Shown: positions 35,917-48,506 of the stretch, in pieces | How positions within the stretch are numbered: the first letter of the stretch is position 1 | How the letters are laid out: the number at the start of each line of letters is the position of its first letter | Assembly: GCA_963969595.1 (NCBI GenBank) | Contig: OZ018409.1 | Span: 5,718,520-5,782,519, forward strand | Reading direction: 5' to 3' | Source of the DNA: Neckera pumila | Taxonomy: Eukaryota; Streptophyta; Bryopsida; Hypnales; Neckeraceae | DNA: 64,000 bases | Program-made: the position numbers and the translations under genes | The notes under the pieces: model-generated | The model's input: only the letters and a program-made list of their open reading frames with translations | What the model was told of the DNA's origin: nothing | Databases searched by the model: none

Positions 35917-37295
35917 CCCTTATTCACCTGAGCAACTATGTATGGTCGCTCCAAGATTTCAAGCTCATTTGTATTTGGGAAGTTAAATTCCTTTGATTGT
36001 TTCAAAATTATTATGGGTAGTATTGAAGGTTAACTATTGGAATCTTTTGTTTGTACTAGAAAAAAGTAAATATTTGAAAGTTCCACAAAAGTGTATATGT
36101 ACCATCAATAGAAGAGTAAAGTTTGCAACTTTTCTTTGAGTTCTAGACTTTGAGCAAAGTTTGCCAATTTCATTTGATATGAGATCAAAAAAATTGTACT
36201 TATCCATTTGACCATTTGCTTTGAAAATGGTCTCAACTCTCAATGGAAAGATTAAACTATTTTCATGATTTTTGACATTGAAAATTTAAACATCCAAGTG
36301 TTGTTTTGGAGTTATTTGCGATTTCTCTTTCTTAAAAAAAATTGCATTTCAACAATTGCAAAGTGGCATGCTCAAAAAATTTGAAATTGGTTTTTAAAAT
36401 ATATGTGAAAAGCTTTGAATCATTCTATTTCAATTAAGGAGTCAAAAGTTATGAAGAGTTTTAATGGCAAATTTCGTTAAAATGGCGGTATTCCATTACA
36501 ATGGCACGTTATTCATTTCAGGACGGCCGTTCTGAAATCTACATCACTAGTACATTCTTCAAATCTACGCTTGTCCTAGATATCTAACATCTATATGAGT
36601 CCTAGATTTTTTAGAACGGTCGGTCTGAAATCTATATGGCTCCTAGATGTTTGAAGTCTATAACAGTCTTAGATGTTTGGAATCTATACCTGTTCTAGAT
36701 GTTCAGAACGGGCGGTCTGAAAAAATGGCATGGGGAATATGGCACAAGGAAAATATGGCATTGGGAATACCGCCATTTTAACGAAATTTGCCTTTTTAGT
36801 TTGCAAGCAACTATAGATTTCGTACTCTAAAATAAACTTTGAAGTCGTTTATTTAACTCAATTTTCAATATTTTTGAATAAAATTAAATTATAGAATGTA
36901 GATTATTTATTAAAACATTAGAACCACTGAAAATGACATTTTTCAAATCCATAATCAAATTTTTAAAATTTTTTAAACATGTAACCAACTTGGCTAGGAA
37001 AAAAAATCTACAGAAGAACCACCATTTTGGTCATTGAAAAGTGAGCTTGTGAACTGGGGTTGCCGTATATTTTGCAAGGCAAAGAAAATAATTTCCCTGA
37101 ATTTGAATGTTTGTATCTTGCAATCCATGTAGTGGAAATTTCTGAAATTTTTACCACGTGTTCTCAAGTCAGTATACTACAAGATCCTGTGGTTACATGT
37201 GTCAAAGAAAGTTTTTTTTCAAAACTTTGGTACTTGTACTAGAAATGGTAACTTTTGAGTATTTTGGGGAAAACATAGTCAACGAACTTAAAGGG
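35917..37295. mobile_element. TTAA-type element, A'/D composite, unit 3 copy
   Basis: Orthologue of 19339-20819: TTAA at 35913-35916 and 37296-37299, left CCCTTATTCACCTGAGC, right GAACTTAAAGGG. It lacks the hAT MITE but has its own family M insert (36464-36794). Confidence 0.7.
36464..36794. mobile_element. family M MITE, 331 bp, nested
   Basis: Ends ATGGCAAATTTCGTTAAAAT and the reverse complement AAGGCAAATTTCGTTAAAAT. TSD TTTA (36460-36463, 36795-36798). The paralogous site without it is at about 19876 (AATTTTAGTTTGCAGGC). The interior is a series of imperfectly palindromic TCTAGGA...TAGATTT units. Confidence 0.82.
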
Positions 37296-37299
37296 TTAA

Positions 37300-39160
37300 T
37301 ATCACAAAGTTCACCAAGTCACACTTTTGCAAAGGATGTTAGGTCATAATAATCATAGTATATCAGGGTAGTAGAACACAGTATATTTAATTGACAAATT
37401 AAGTCAAATTAAGCCATTTACTTAATTATTTTGTGTCTTTGAAGATGAGAAGAGAAATTCTTTATACTAATGGAGTAGTAGTAGGTAAAACAATCTATGC
37501 GTGATATGTAAATTAGGATTAATATATAGGAGTTCAACTACAGGTGAATGCCAGAAAGATTGGTACTGTTTGGCATCACAATGGAAGTGACAAAGTTGTG
37601 AACAGCGGTAGCTTTTGGAGGGTGAAGCCAATGTGCTTGGAATTTTTATTGAAGATAAATTTTATAATAATTAAGAGCTTAAAACCTTTATTTTTTCAAA
37701 AATTTAGAAAAAGAGTCTTCTAATTAATTTTGAATTTAGCTAATCTGTCATACTTTGCAAGTTTAAGGGGTTTTAGTACTGGAAAGCATCTTAAAATTAA
37801 TGGTATAGAGCTAAAATTTTTGTAGTCTATTCCCAAAATAGGGATTCACATTTTTACCAAAGGAAATTTAAAAATATTCTATTTAATGTCTTCCACATGC
37901 GTGCTAATAGGTCTCCTTTGCACACGCATTACTGAACATTAAAAATGGTTTCAAATCATATTTTAGTGAAATCTCATCATCATAAAATTCTCTTAAACTA
38001 CCAATTTAATAAAAAAAATTGAATTTCCTATTTTTTTACAAATTAAAATGTAAAAGTACCTATTTTCATGAGATTTTGCACTTTTCATTAGATTTTCTAG
38101 TTCTCCTATATAGAAAATTTTCCTATGCTTTTCCTTTCTAAGGTACCTTCTTCTTAAGGTTCTTTTCTAAAGGTTTGTATACTAAACACTTTTTTTACAT
38201 TTTTTTAAATTGTTTTTTTTATTATACAATACTCCTGAAAACAAATGAGTATTGTGGAAAACACTACAAAAATTGGTCGGTCTTTCTTGTAACCACTCTT
38301 AGTCATAATTACGTCAAAATTAAATAATACAAGAACTAAAATCACAGTCAAATTTCAGACCTCATTTAGGCATAGTAGAATAACTTTTTTTTAAAACTTT
38401 GAACTGAGTTAATATGGGAATCAAGCTAACTTTCATCTTCAAAAATTCATTTGAGATTTTGAGACTCCAACTAAAAGATATGGCCAAATTTCAAAGAGGA
38501 GTTGGAAGGACATTTTTTTGGACATTTTCAAACACCTTCTCTGAATTTTGTCTATAAATTTTTATTGGAGGCTGTAATCTTCAAACGGAATTTTAGAGAT
38601 AAAAATTAGTTTGGTTCTTTAATTCTTTTTATTCCAAATTTTTTTAAGAAAAGATATTCTACTCTTTCTAAATGAGGTCTTAAATTTGACAATGAATGCA
38701 ATTCGTGCATCTGACAATGAGTGGTATATCTTCAAATTATCCCATACCCTTAGAGGATTCATAATGGACAATTCATTTTTACTATTAAAACAACCACTTC
38801 ACCCTTCATTCTCACCAAATGGTCAATGAAGTAAGTCTTTCCCATTGCCATCAACAAAATCTATTGATGGAAGATGGTAATTGGATTATTTTGGACATTT
38901 GATTTTTTTCCACAACTTGGTTAGAGTGGAAGGTGTATCCAAGTACAAGGTATCCAATAATCAAGGTTAAGGTGCACTAAAGTACCTTAGCCCTGATTTT
39001 TTCACACATTGTACTCGAATTTTGAGCCACTGACAAGCATTTGGCATTGTGACATGAGATAAGCAGCTATAGGGAAAAAACTAATCATGAAGCAAAAATA
39101 AAATATAATGTATGGAGTCTTCTAAAGGGGCTGTGGAGTGGCCCTTAGAAGGCTTGGTTT
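37300..39160. other. unit 3 spacer with a family N element
   Basis: AT-rich, no gene. Inverted ends GTGAATGCCAGAAAGATTGG (about 37541) and GGTCTTTCTTGTAACCAC (about 38279-38296) mark an N element. The remainder aligns with 21715-22300. Confidence 0.4.
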
Positions 39161-39541
39161 TTTGTCTAATGATTATGTAATGGTTTTTATAGCTCTTCAT
39201 TTGAACTTAAGACTTTTAGAAGTGCATTTTAGTGAGCTAATATCATTTTTAGCTGTTTGTATTACCTCTAATCCCAAAAACTCTTTTATACAAATCTCTC
39301 AAGCATTTTGGGAAGAATCAACATACTAAAAAAACAAAATGTACATTTTTCTTGTTATAATCTCACAACTCCTATGCAATTTCACACTCAAAATTGGTGT
39401 ACACCCTAATAAGCAAGCTTTATAAACATCTATACAATTTGATTTTGAAAAAAACATTTGCTTCATTGAATGGAGATAATTACAAGCCCGTGCTCTTTTT
39501 TCATAGGAAAAATACACTTGAAAAGGCTTAGGCACTTAGGG
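39160..39541. mobile_element. 3' fragment of an A'-family TTAA element, unit 3
   Basis: Counterpart of 22640-23022, ending GGCTTAGGCACTTAGGGATTAA. Left end missing. Confidence 0.5.
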
Positions 39542-39595
39542 ATTAATCCTTTAGTATTTGAATCTTTTCTTGAATTTTGGCATATTTTGCATATT

Positions 39596-40499
39596 GGTCA
39601 AATCACACTCAAATGTACCACAAAAGGGGTCAAACCCACTCAAATCTGTAATGTAACTTCTTTTTAGCTATCGTTTTTTAATGCTAATCTATTAATTATA
39701 GGTATTTTATTCCTTTTTTACTAGTATTTCAAGTCATATTGAGCCTAATACTGCTTTATTTATCAAATTTTTTATTTGTTTTTATTATAGTTCCAATTGA
39801 AGTTCAAATGTCAACATGTTAGGTTTTTCAATTGTAAAAAAGGATTCTAATTTTTTATCAATAATAGTTTGATTGAATCCAAAAAAATTATATACACATA
39901 TAATCATATGATAGAGTAAAAAATTGACTATCTTTCTACAATTTGAATATTTTTGCATTTTCTATAATATTCAGAGGTAAAAATTTATAAACGTCCTTTT
40001 CAATATAAAAAATAATCCAAATCATGATTGTATTGGAACAAAAAATGTATATAATATTGACCTTAAGGTCACTATATAAGCTATTTTTGGAATTGAATGT
40101 CTAAATTTTATATTAGATGAAATTAATAATTTGTCAATAATCATTTAGTTGATTAAAAAATTATAGTATTTTTAGTTCAAGATTTGATCACTATAAATTC
40201 TTTTAAAAAGTTGTATGTTTGAGAAGTCCAAAATATTTCAATGAAAATATCTTTCCAAAGTGCTATACTATGAAAAGACACTAGATTTAGCCTTAAAACG
40301 GGTGATTTATGTCTTTTTAAGGATTTTTTTATAAATTTTGTCTCCAAAATTTTAAAGGGACACATTGCAAAACTATTCATATATAATTTTGTTTTTAAAT
40401 GACAACATCAAAGGAATTTTTAGCTTTAAAAGTTCAAAAAAGGACTCAAATCCTGTCCTAGCAAAGTAATCCAATGGTACCTTTGAGTGTGATTTGACC
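39596..40499. mobile_element. TIR element family R, unit 3 copy
   Basis: Ends GGTCAAATCACACTCAAATG and the reverse complement GGTCAAATCACACTCAAAGG. The unit 2 sequence TTTGCGTATATCTTT (about 23070) is the empty site; the flanks GCATATT and CGTATAT suggest a TSD of about 8 bp. Noncoding. Confidence 0.7.
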
Positions 40500-40503
40500 C
40501 GTA

Positions 40504-41172
40504 TATCTTTAAATATATATTATTTATCTCAATTTCATCAACTTCATCAACCAAGAAGTGTGGCTTTTTAAAAACCAAGCATTGGAATGGATGAACGAGA
40601 AGCTATGTGGTCAAAAAAGCCCTTGAAACTTCTTTGTTCATTGTTCAAAGTTGGAATGGACATCAAAGCACTAAGGATTTAAGCATTCTATTTATTTCGG
40701 AGCCTAGTAGCTAACAAGGCTTGACTAAGGACCTCCAACTACGACTATTGGCAATCATAAATAGTTTCCATATCCTAGCCCTGAACCCATTTTTGACTAC
40801 AGTTATAGTTTCTCAACTGGAGTTTCACAAATAAGGTAAGTACACCTAAAATTGCATGCTTCTTAAAATTGCACACTACAAATTCTTGCCCAAAATGTAC
40901 TCCCACTATTTATGAAAGTCTATGATTGTTTTTAGAAATACCTATTTTCAGCACTTTGAATTATTCAAACAATGTCCCAAAAATGCATTCTAAGTGAATC
41001 TAAAATCCCTAAAAAAGTTTTCCAATACAATAGTGGAAACCATGCTAAATTGCTTAATTGTGCAATTTAAGGTGTAGTTACCTTATGTACTCAAGGCATG
41101 GAGAGACCTGGCATAGATAAACTTTTATCATTACATTTTGTAGCAACAACAATGGCTGCCTTCACTTGGACA
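40504..41172. other. unit 3 spacer
   Basis: Paralogous to 23080-23670, no gene seen. Confidence 0.4.
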
Positions 41173-41240
41173 GAATGGTGTGGAATATTCCACATCATTC
41201 CATCCCCGGGATGAAATGGTGTGGAATATTCCACACCATC
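41173..41240. repeat. compound palindrome (hairpin of hairpins)
   Basis: Two inverted arms centred on CCCCGGG. Each arm contains GGTGTGGAATATTCCACA, itself an almost perfect 18-bp palindrome. Absent from unit 2. Confidence 0.8.
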
Positions 41241-41380
41241 AATAACTAATAAGCCATGTGTCGTTTTTTGTTAGAATGTTCCCACCACCCATCGAATATT
41301 AAAAAAAAAAAATGAACTCGACTGCCCAACTGAGCTGCTCACCAACTTAATTTAATAATTGTAGTATACTAATGCAGTGA

Positions 41381-41705
41381 GCATTAAATGGTATTTGGGG
41401 GTCTTGGAGGGCCGTTTCAGGCCCGTTCCCTAATCTGCCCTAATTCAGTGAATGTCGGTACGAGTGTTTCAGAATTTATTTTTTTCAAAAAAAAAAGAAA
41501 GGAATTTTATTTACCAAAAAAAAAAAAAAAAAGATTTTTTTTACCAAAATATCATTTTAAGCAAATTTTTTTTTTTTTCAAAAAATGACGTGGTAGCCGC
41601 TGTGCCACGTCAGGCAGCTGCTGCTGCTACGTTCCCGTAGTTTAGGAACACAACAACAGCAAGGGAACTCGGAGCCCTCCAAAACCCCCGAATCTCATCT
41701 AATGG
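41381..41705. mobile_element. family Q MITE, unit 3 copy (inverted relative to 22304)
   Basis: Ends ATTAAATGGTATTTGGGGG and the reverse complement ATTAGATGAGATTCGGGGG. The interior has the same oligo-A/oligo-T arms and a GC-rich CAGCTGCTGCTGCTACG segment. It is located at a different site from the unit 2 copy. Confidence 0.65.
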
Positions 41706-42464
41706 TAATTATAGATTAAAGGTTAACTTAAATGCTAATGCTCCCAACTCTGACCACTTGTCATAAGCTGGCTTGGTAGGTAGCCTATCAATCGGCACCA
41801 CTTAAAAATTTGGTCTGGCTTCAAACCTGCCGCATGCCACTGACTTCTGACACATAGCCTTATTGCTTCTTGTACCCTCCATGCACATTGGATGCATTTA
41901 GTGGATGAAGACTTCGAGAAGCAAAGGCAAGCTCTCTGAAAGCTACTGAATGTTATGATTACCACTTTTATTACAAGTCCTACAAATCTCAACAAATCAA
42001 CAATTCAACAGGAAGTAGCAACTGCAGCATATCATCAATTATTTTGCAATGGTTTTATATAGGTTGCAACACTGACATGATCAAATATTTGCAACGGTTT
42101 TGTATTGATTCTGCACTTTTCCTCACACTCATCATGGTCTCTTTTACACCATAGCAAAAGCGCTGCAAACTTGATACAGAAGTGGCTGCAGGCTCAAAGT
42201 TAACCCAACGCATATCTAAGAAAAATTATTGTAGCAATCTCAAATAGTTGCAAATACATCGGACAATGTTGCAGTAAACCATTGCAAAATTGTTACATAA
42301 TAGGGTCCTTGTTGTCAACTTGTCAAATGCCCAAGGCCTGTTTTGAGCTTCTTACATAATGTAAAAATTATGTAATAATAGAAAATGGGAGCAAACATGA
42401 TATATTTACAATGAAAGGGATAGTAGAGATGGAAAAAAAATTCTTGAACATTCCTAGTCTTTAA

Positions 42465-43101
42465 TCCCTAAATGCTCAAGGCGCCAAACTTTGGTGTTGA
42501 CAAAACTTTGAAGTCAAATAAGACCTAATTAAGTTTCTATTTTTAATAGTTTATATTTGTGACAGATTCTTTTTGAAGTCTAGTTTTAGCATCAAAAATC
42601 CAATTTTGAAAATGAATGAATATGACTTTTCTTGTTTGAGATTTTGTGCAAGGGTATCCATTGCAATCTTGACTTTTTGTAGTGTTGAGGGCTCTTAAAA
42701 ATGAGCCTCAAATACACTAGATCTTGGAGAAAAAATCTCACAGGAAATTCACTTAAGAAAATTGTAGAATAGATTTTTTGAAGCCATAAATTGATTGGAA
42801 TTATGCATATTAGGCCCTTCAACTTTATATTTTTTTGGTGACTAATTTTTTTAATTTTACATGCAAAAAGAGAATTGAAGATTTTTATGGTTTTAACACC
42901 CTCATGATCAAACACTATAATCATTCAATCTTGAAATGATATTGTCATGTTTTTTTATCCAATGTGATCTCTAGCCTATTTAGTTTGAATTTGTACGATC
43001 ACAATTCAAATAAAATTGATTCAATTTATCAAAATGTTGGCTTTTTGTTTAGTTTTGAGCAAATTTCAAGAAGCTCAAAACAGGCCTTGGACATTTAGGG
43101 G
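42465..43101. mobile_element. TTAA-type element, outer family O, unit 3 copy
   Basis: TTAA at 42461-42464 and 43102-43105; ends TCCCTAAATGCTCAAGGCG and the reverse complement CCCCTAAATGTCCAAGGCC. It sits at the same site as the unit 2 copy at 24999 and is almost the same length, so the insertion predates the split of units 2 and 3. Confidence 0.85.
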
Positions 43102-43671
43102 TTAATCTACATTGGGTTTAGAGAAAAAGATTTCAAATTTGTAATTTTAGAAATTTTAAAAATACAAGGTTCAATCTGGTGTGATTAAAAATATAGAAAT
43201 AATTGTTCCAAATATTATGCTAATAATATTGTTTATTAAATTCCAAAAATTAACGCATATATAAATTTTTGAAAATTTTGTTGAATTTAATTTGGTCAGT
43301 TGTGGCTTTCTACTCTTTCAGTATTTTATTTCTCATTTTTTAAAATTAAAAAATGCTACATTTGCTTCAAATTCAAATATTACTTTTTTTGGAGAGGTAA
43401 AAAATCATCATTCATCTTCTTATAATTTATTTTTCCCCAAAAGCTACGTTTTTTGCCTATAAAGTGGATCATCCAAAATTGTTATAATCTAAAAACCTCA
43501 TGGTTAATATTTTTTACAATTAATTTTATATATACTAGACAAAGTATTTTTTACTTCTCTATGGCTAAAATTAAAATTTCCAAGCACACCTACATGCAAA
43601 AAAATATCAAAGTAGGGACGATTCATTGAAAACCTCTATTATCAGAAAGTTGTTAGGCCTTGAGGGGCTAA

Positions 43672-44384
43672 TCCTTAAACGTCTTGATCCATTTTGAAAT
43701 GGTCAAACTTCCTCTTTGAACTAAATTTAGCATTTTAAATTGTGTTAACAAAAACAATCTATGTGATTTGAAATTTTTTCAAGAGTTACAAGTAGCAATG
43801 GAGATTTGTGAAACCAATTTTCAATTGGTTATTCTATTTTTTACACCCAAAAAACCACAGCAAAGACCTTGAAGTCAAATTTGACTATCAAACCAAATTT
43901 ATCCTTTTATTTAGTAGATGTATAAAGTTTTGATTTTTTTTGCTAGTGGAAAAATGCATTTCTATTCTTTTTATTCAATAATTTTGAGGGAAAAATCATA
44001 TTATTGTGACATTTTAAAGCTAAAGGTGGAAATCAAATTATATAAATTATAATATATATTAGAATAATCTGTAATTTTAACCATAAATGAAGGAAGGAAT
44101 GAGAAACATAATTTTATAATTTAGATATAAACAAATTTAAAAAAAAAAAATTATGAATGTAAAACACACCATATTGTGTTACTTGGATTCTAATATATAG
44201 AGCTTTCAATTGCAATAATTCTTTCAATTTTTCACATTTTCAAAATTTTAAAATGGAGTAGAAACAAAACTTGTCAAGCTCTATTTTCTTAGTTTAAATC
44301 AAACTTCAAGAATAATTATTTTGAAAGTTACAATCGAGGTTGACCAAGACGCATCCACTTTTTGGATGCGTGGACCTTTAAAGG
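43672..44384. mobile_element. TTAA-type element, family C
   Basis: Right end GGACCTTTAAAGG before TTAA (44385-44388), with a subterminal hairpin GCATCCACTTTTTGGATGC. The left end TCCTTAAACGTCTTG follows CTAA, a one-base variant of TTAA. It is unrelated inside to family B yet occupies the TTAA used by B in unit 2 (27042). Confidence 0.65.
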
Positions 44385-44855
44385 TTAAGCTATAGAAATT
44401 TTTAGTCTTAATTTGATAAAAAAATAATGGTTAAAGAATTTGTCCCTTTGGAGTGTAGGGATTGAAAACAATATTGAGTATCCATTCTACCGAGGATTTG
44501 AAATTGAAATTGAAATTCAAAGAAATAAGATTGATGTTGTTAATAACCTTGCAACTATTTGAATTATCCTATAAATTGTGACCATAAAATGTTGCCATTC
44601 ATTTGGCCTTTCTTTCGATTCTTCTTCAAATTGCATTTGAATATTGATACAATTTGTAATTTTCTTGAAATAACAAGGCATTCAGATTGCATACACTTAC
44701 TTTTGTGGCACAATCTATTGTTGTCTACCTATTTCAAGATTCCTGTCCTAGCTACGTAATTTTCAATGTTCAATTATGATTGCATGCAGTTTAATTACAT
44801 TAATTTTGAATAAGTTTTTTTCCTCCCTAAATTGGAATTTTAGTCCCACCTTTAA

Positions 44856-45720
44856 CCCCTAAGTCCCATTGTGCCCTCGGGGGGACAAATCAGATTTTGG
44901 GGAGGTTCCTGTGACCTCAATTTTTAGTGAAACTTTTTGAAACTTTTTGAAACTTTTCCATAAGATAGAATAATTTTCATTTCAATTGGTGCCCGGGAGC
45001 ATAAGTTATACCACAAAAAGCTTCAAATTGAACTTGGTGGGCAGCACAAAAAAATTTGCAAAAAGTCAAACTAAATTTTTTTTTTTTTTCTTTGAAATTT
45101 ATATTTTTGTCTATATGTGAAGCTTTGATTCATTTTATTTGGACTAATAATGAGAAAGTTAAGGACAATCTTGTTTTTCGGGCAATCTAAGCTTTTTCTT
45201 GAAAAGATAGTTTGTAGGATTCATTTCTAAATGCAATTTTCACAATTTTTCACAATTTTTTTTGAGAATGTTGTGTTTGCTTGCTAAGACAATTTCACCA
45301 TTGGGATTATTGTGTTTCAATCCCATCTAAGAGCTATTAACAATTTTGTGTTTTTTCCAAACTTGGACCTATTTCTACTTAAAGAAAATTTAAAGAATGA
45401 AATTCAAGTGTGTGTTTTTTGAATTTCTTTTTAAGACTTTCAACTCACATCTTCAACATAAAAAAATTTAAATTCAAAGTCTGAACTACAGAATTTTTCG
45501 ACAAATGGCGGTCAAAGTCATCTGAAATTGCAGGTCACTGTTCAAAAAAACTTTCTTTTTCAACTTTGAATGCTAATATCTTCCAATCTCTACAATCAAA
45601 CTTCATGAAAATTTTCCACATGTATGATCTTTGACAAGTGAAGTACAAGATCCTATGGTTACATTATAAAAAAATGTTTTTTTTTGTGTTCTTGGGTGAA
45701 TTCAGCAAAAACTCCCTTGC
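44856..45720. mobile_element. TTAA-type element, family B-like, unit 3 copy
   Basis: Orthologue of 28704-29582: TTAA at 44852-44855, CCCCTAAGTCCCATTGTGCC, hairpin GTGCCCTCGGGGGGAC-like; right TTAA at 45721-45724 after a decayed end. Confidence 0.6.
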
Positions 45721-46404
45721 TTAAAGCAAACGGATTGTATATAATTATTTATTTTGGGTGATTATTGCATAAAACACCAGTCTTGAATCATTTGTTGCAC
45801 AGTTTGGTCCAATACTTGTAATTCTCTATGGAATACATTAAACGTACAAAATAAAAATTTGTTTAAAAAAGTATGATCAATATTCAAGAAGAGAAGTAAA
45901 AAATGTCAATTTTTGTAAATTGGCGTGGTGTATTCCACCTGAGCCCTTATATTTTCAAGATGCATATAAAATCTAACACTCTACTCATCATTAGGAACAA
46001 ATTCAGGCCTTGGGAGGGCCATTGAGCTTTCATTTAAATTAGGCACAATTTGGCACCGCGGTGCAAGTACAGAATAAATAAAAAAATATTATTTTTTAAA
46101 AAAACATTAAGAAAACAAAAATATAAAAAAATTAATATAACCTCATGTGGCACTTATGTGGCACTACTAGTGCCACATCAGTGTCCAAATTAAAAAATAA
46201 TAAAAACTAAAAAATAATTTTATTTCCTCTTTAATTGCACCTAATTAAATTATTTCCTCTTTAATTGCACTAATTTTATTTTCTCTTTAATTGCAACTTT
46301 TAGCATAATTATTAATGCAATATGATAAATATTCAATAAATTATGGTATTTTTTTAATAAGTTGAATCATTTTTTATTTTCTTAAATGTAATGATATTTT
46401 GTAT

Positions 46405-46456
46405 ATATATATAAATATGTATGTATGTATGTATGTATGTATGTGTGTATATACAC
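46405..46456. repeat. TATG/TA microsatellite
   Basis: A (TA)n tract followed by about eight TATG units and GTGTATATAC. The homologous tract in unit 2 is at 31340-31420 with a different unit order. Confidence 0.85.
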
Positions 46457-46493
46457 AAACACTTTTGATAAGTTCGTAATCTATATTTAAATG

Positions 46494-46606
46494 AATAGAT
46501 ATTTCGTGAAAATGGTGCCATTTCTCCGCCATTTTTCCAGACCACATGGTATAAATCTAAAAGTGCCAAGTTTGTGGTATACAACCATTTTAACAAAATA
46601 TCCAAT
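46494..46606. mobile_element. family M MITE, unit 3 short copy
   Basis: 113 bp, flanked by AATG (46490-46493, 46607-46610). Same insertion as 31447-31588 with an internal deletion. Confidence 0.65.
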
Positions 46607-46610
46607 AATG

Positions 46611-47570
46611 ACTTATTAACCTCAAATCTAAAAAACTGCCTAGTAATTTCCAACTTGAACAATTATCTCAATAAGCACTTGCAAAATCTTCTCCAACTCT
46701 ATAAATGTTAGTCCTTTTGGGGGGCCCCAATGCACCCTGGGGCCAGATTGCACCATTTCAAAATAATCCCTACTTTTCACCAAAAAAAAGTAGTCTCTTT
46801 TTGCCACAAAATTTTCATTTCTATTTTAAATATAGATGAAGTTGCCATTGACTTGCCAAATTTGGGTGAAAAAGTACATGCATACAATTGAACTAGAAAA
46901 AACCTTTAAATATAGTGCTTCACCAAATATAGTGATTTTCACTGATCGATTGCCATCCCAAAACGTTCTCAAAAAGTAAAAAAAAACCTTTGCTCTATGT
47001 CCAAATCTAGTTCACTATTCATATGGCGCCATTCCACCAAATGAGTGTACCGACATTCTGTAATATTTGATCATTTGGCTAAAATTCAAGAAAATGGCAC
47101 CGTACTGTTCGAGACGCCCATCGATCTGCAACATTCATCTATGAAATTCCAAAGCATGATCGATCTGCACTCAATATGGGTACACAACTTGCTTTTAATT
47201 GGAACAAAAATTTACAACTTTATTCCCTTGCTTAAGCCGGCACTTTCTTTACTTTAAAATCACTGGTTTACACTACAAAATAAAATGTTCCAAACTCTGG
47301 AAATGAATCCAATTCAAATCACCATTACTAATCGAAGAGCCACAAGAACCAGCACGTTCTGGAAACCAAACCACAACTCATGACCGAAAGTAACCTGAAC
47401 ACCAATGTCAACACGAACAACACATGCATGTACATGAAACAAAAAAACACTCAACCGCTTGTTGTCGTTAAATATATTGACCAGCTGATCAGTCCTTACT
47501 AATTGCCACGCATTGATCTCGAGCCAGAACCCACGCACTGTGGATTTCTTAATTGACATCAGGGGCGACT
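46611..47570. other. unit 3 spacer before the gene pair
   Basis: Paralogous to 15800-16940 and 31593-32960; no gene supported. Confidence 0.4.
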
Positions 47571-47843
47571 AAAAATTATGCATCTGCTCGATCATAAGGA
47601 GTTGCGTTCAGGCGTAATGACCAAGTCCGAGTACTCCGTCTGCGTCGTGCACCCCACCTTCACTACAAGAGAATGCAGCGTTTGCAATACTTTTTGCAAT
47701 GGTTTTGCAATGCCCACGAATTTTGTTTCAATGACTTTGCAATGGTTTTGTATGGAGTATTGCGTTGTGTTTGCAATGGTTTTGCCTTGCACGCAAGTTT
47801 GTTTCATCAATTTTGCAATGCTTTAAACTATAGTATTGCACTG

Positions 47844-48174
47844 AAGGCAAATTTCGATAAAATGGCGGTATTCCCAGTGCCATATCTTCCTTGTGCCATA
47901 TTCCTTGTGCCATTTTTTTAGACCGCCCGTTCTGAACATCTAGAACAGATATAGATTCCAGACATCTAAGATTGTTGTAGATTTCAAAAATCTAGGAACA
48001 ATATAGATTTCAAACCGACTGTTCTAAAAAATCTAGGACTAGTATAGATGTTAGATATCTAGGACAAGCATAGATTTTTAGAATGTACTACGAATGTAGA
48101 TTTCAGAATGACCGTCCTGAACTGAATAACGTGCCATTGTAATGGAGTACCGCCATTTTAACGAAATATGCCAT
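47844..48174. mobile_element. family M MITE nested in CACTA 1
   Basis: 331 bp, ends AAGGCAAATTTCGATAAAAT and the reverse complement ATGGCATATTTCGTTAAAAT, TSD ACTG (47840-47843, 48175-48178). CACTA 2 has the uninterrupted sequence (CAAAGACAGTGCAATACT at about 59300, opposite strand), a clean empty site. Confidence 0.87.
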
Positions 48175-48309
48175 ACTGTCTTTGCAATGGTTTTGCAATG
48201 GACTCATAATTCGGTGATTCACAACTAATGGAAAACATATATCAAATAAATCAAAATTGTGTCTCTTTAAGGTCACTAGTAATTTTAGATGATGTAGTGA
48301 TCTTCAAAC

Positions 48310-48345
48310 CTTGCACCTCAAGCATGAGGTGCAAGGTTTGATCCT
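48310..48345. repeat. inverted repeat (hairpin) inside CACTA 1
   Basis: AAACCTTGCACCTCA and TGAGGTGCAAGGTTT flank a short loop; conserved in CACTA 2 (about 59143-59177). Could block or end transcription; role unknown. Confidence 0.7.
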
Positions 48346-48506
48346 TGAGCCGGGGGTTTGATTGGGCTGCCTGGGGTTGGGTTGGGTGGGGTGGAGTTGG
48401 GATGGGTTGGGTTGCCCGTGTGTGTGTGTGTGTGTGTGTGGAATGGGTTGGGCTACCCGGGGGGTTGGTTGGACTCCTTGGGCAGAATTTTTACATTTCA
48501 AATTTT

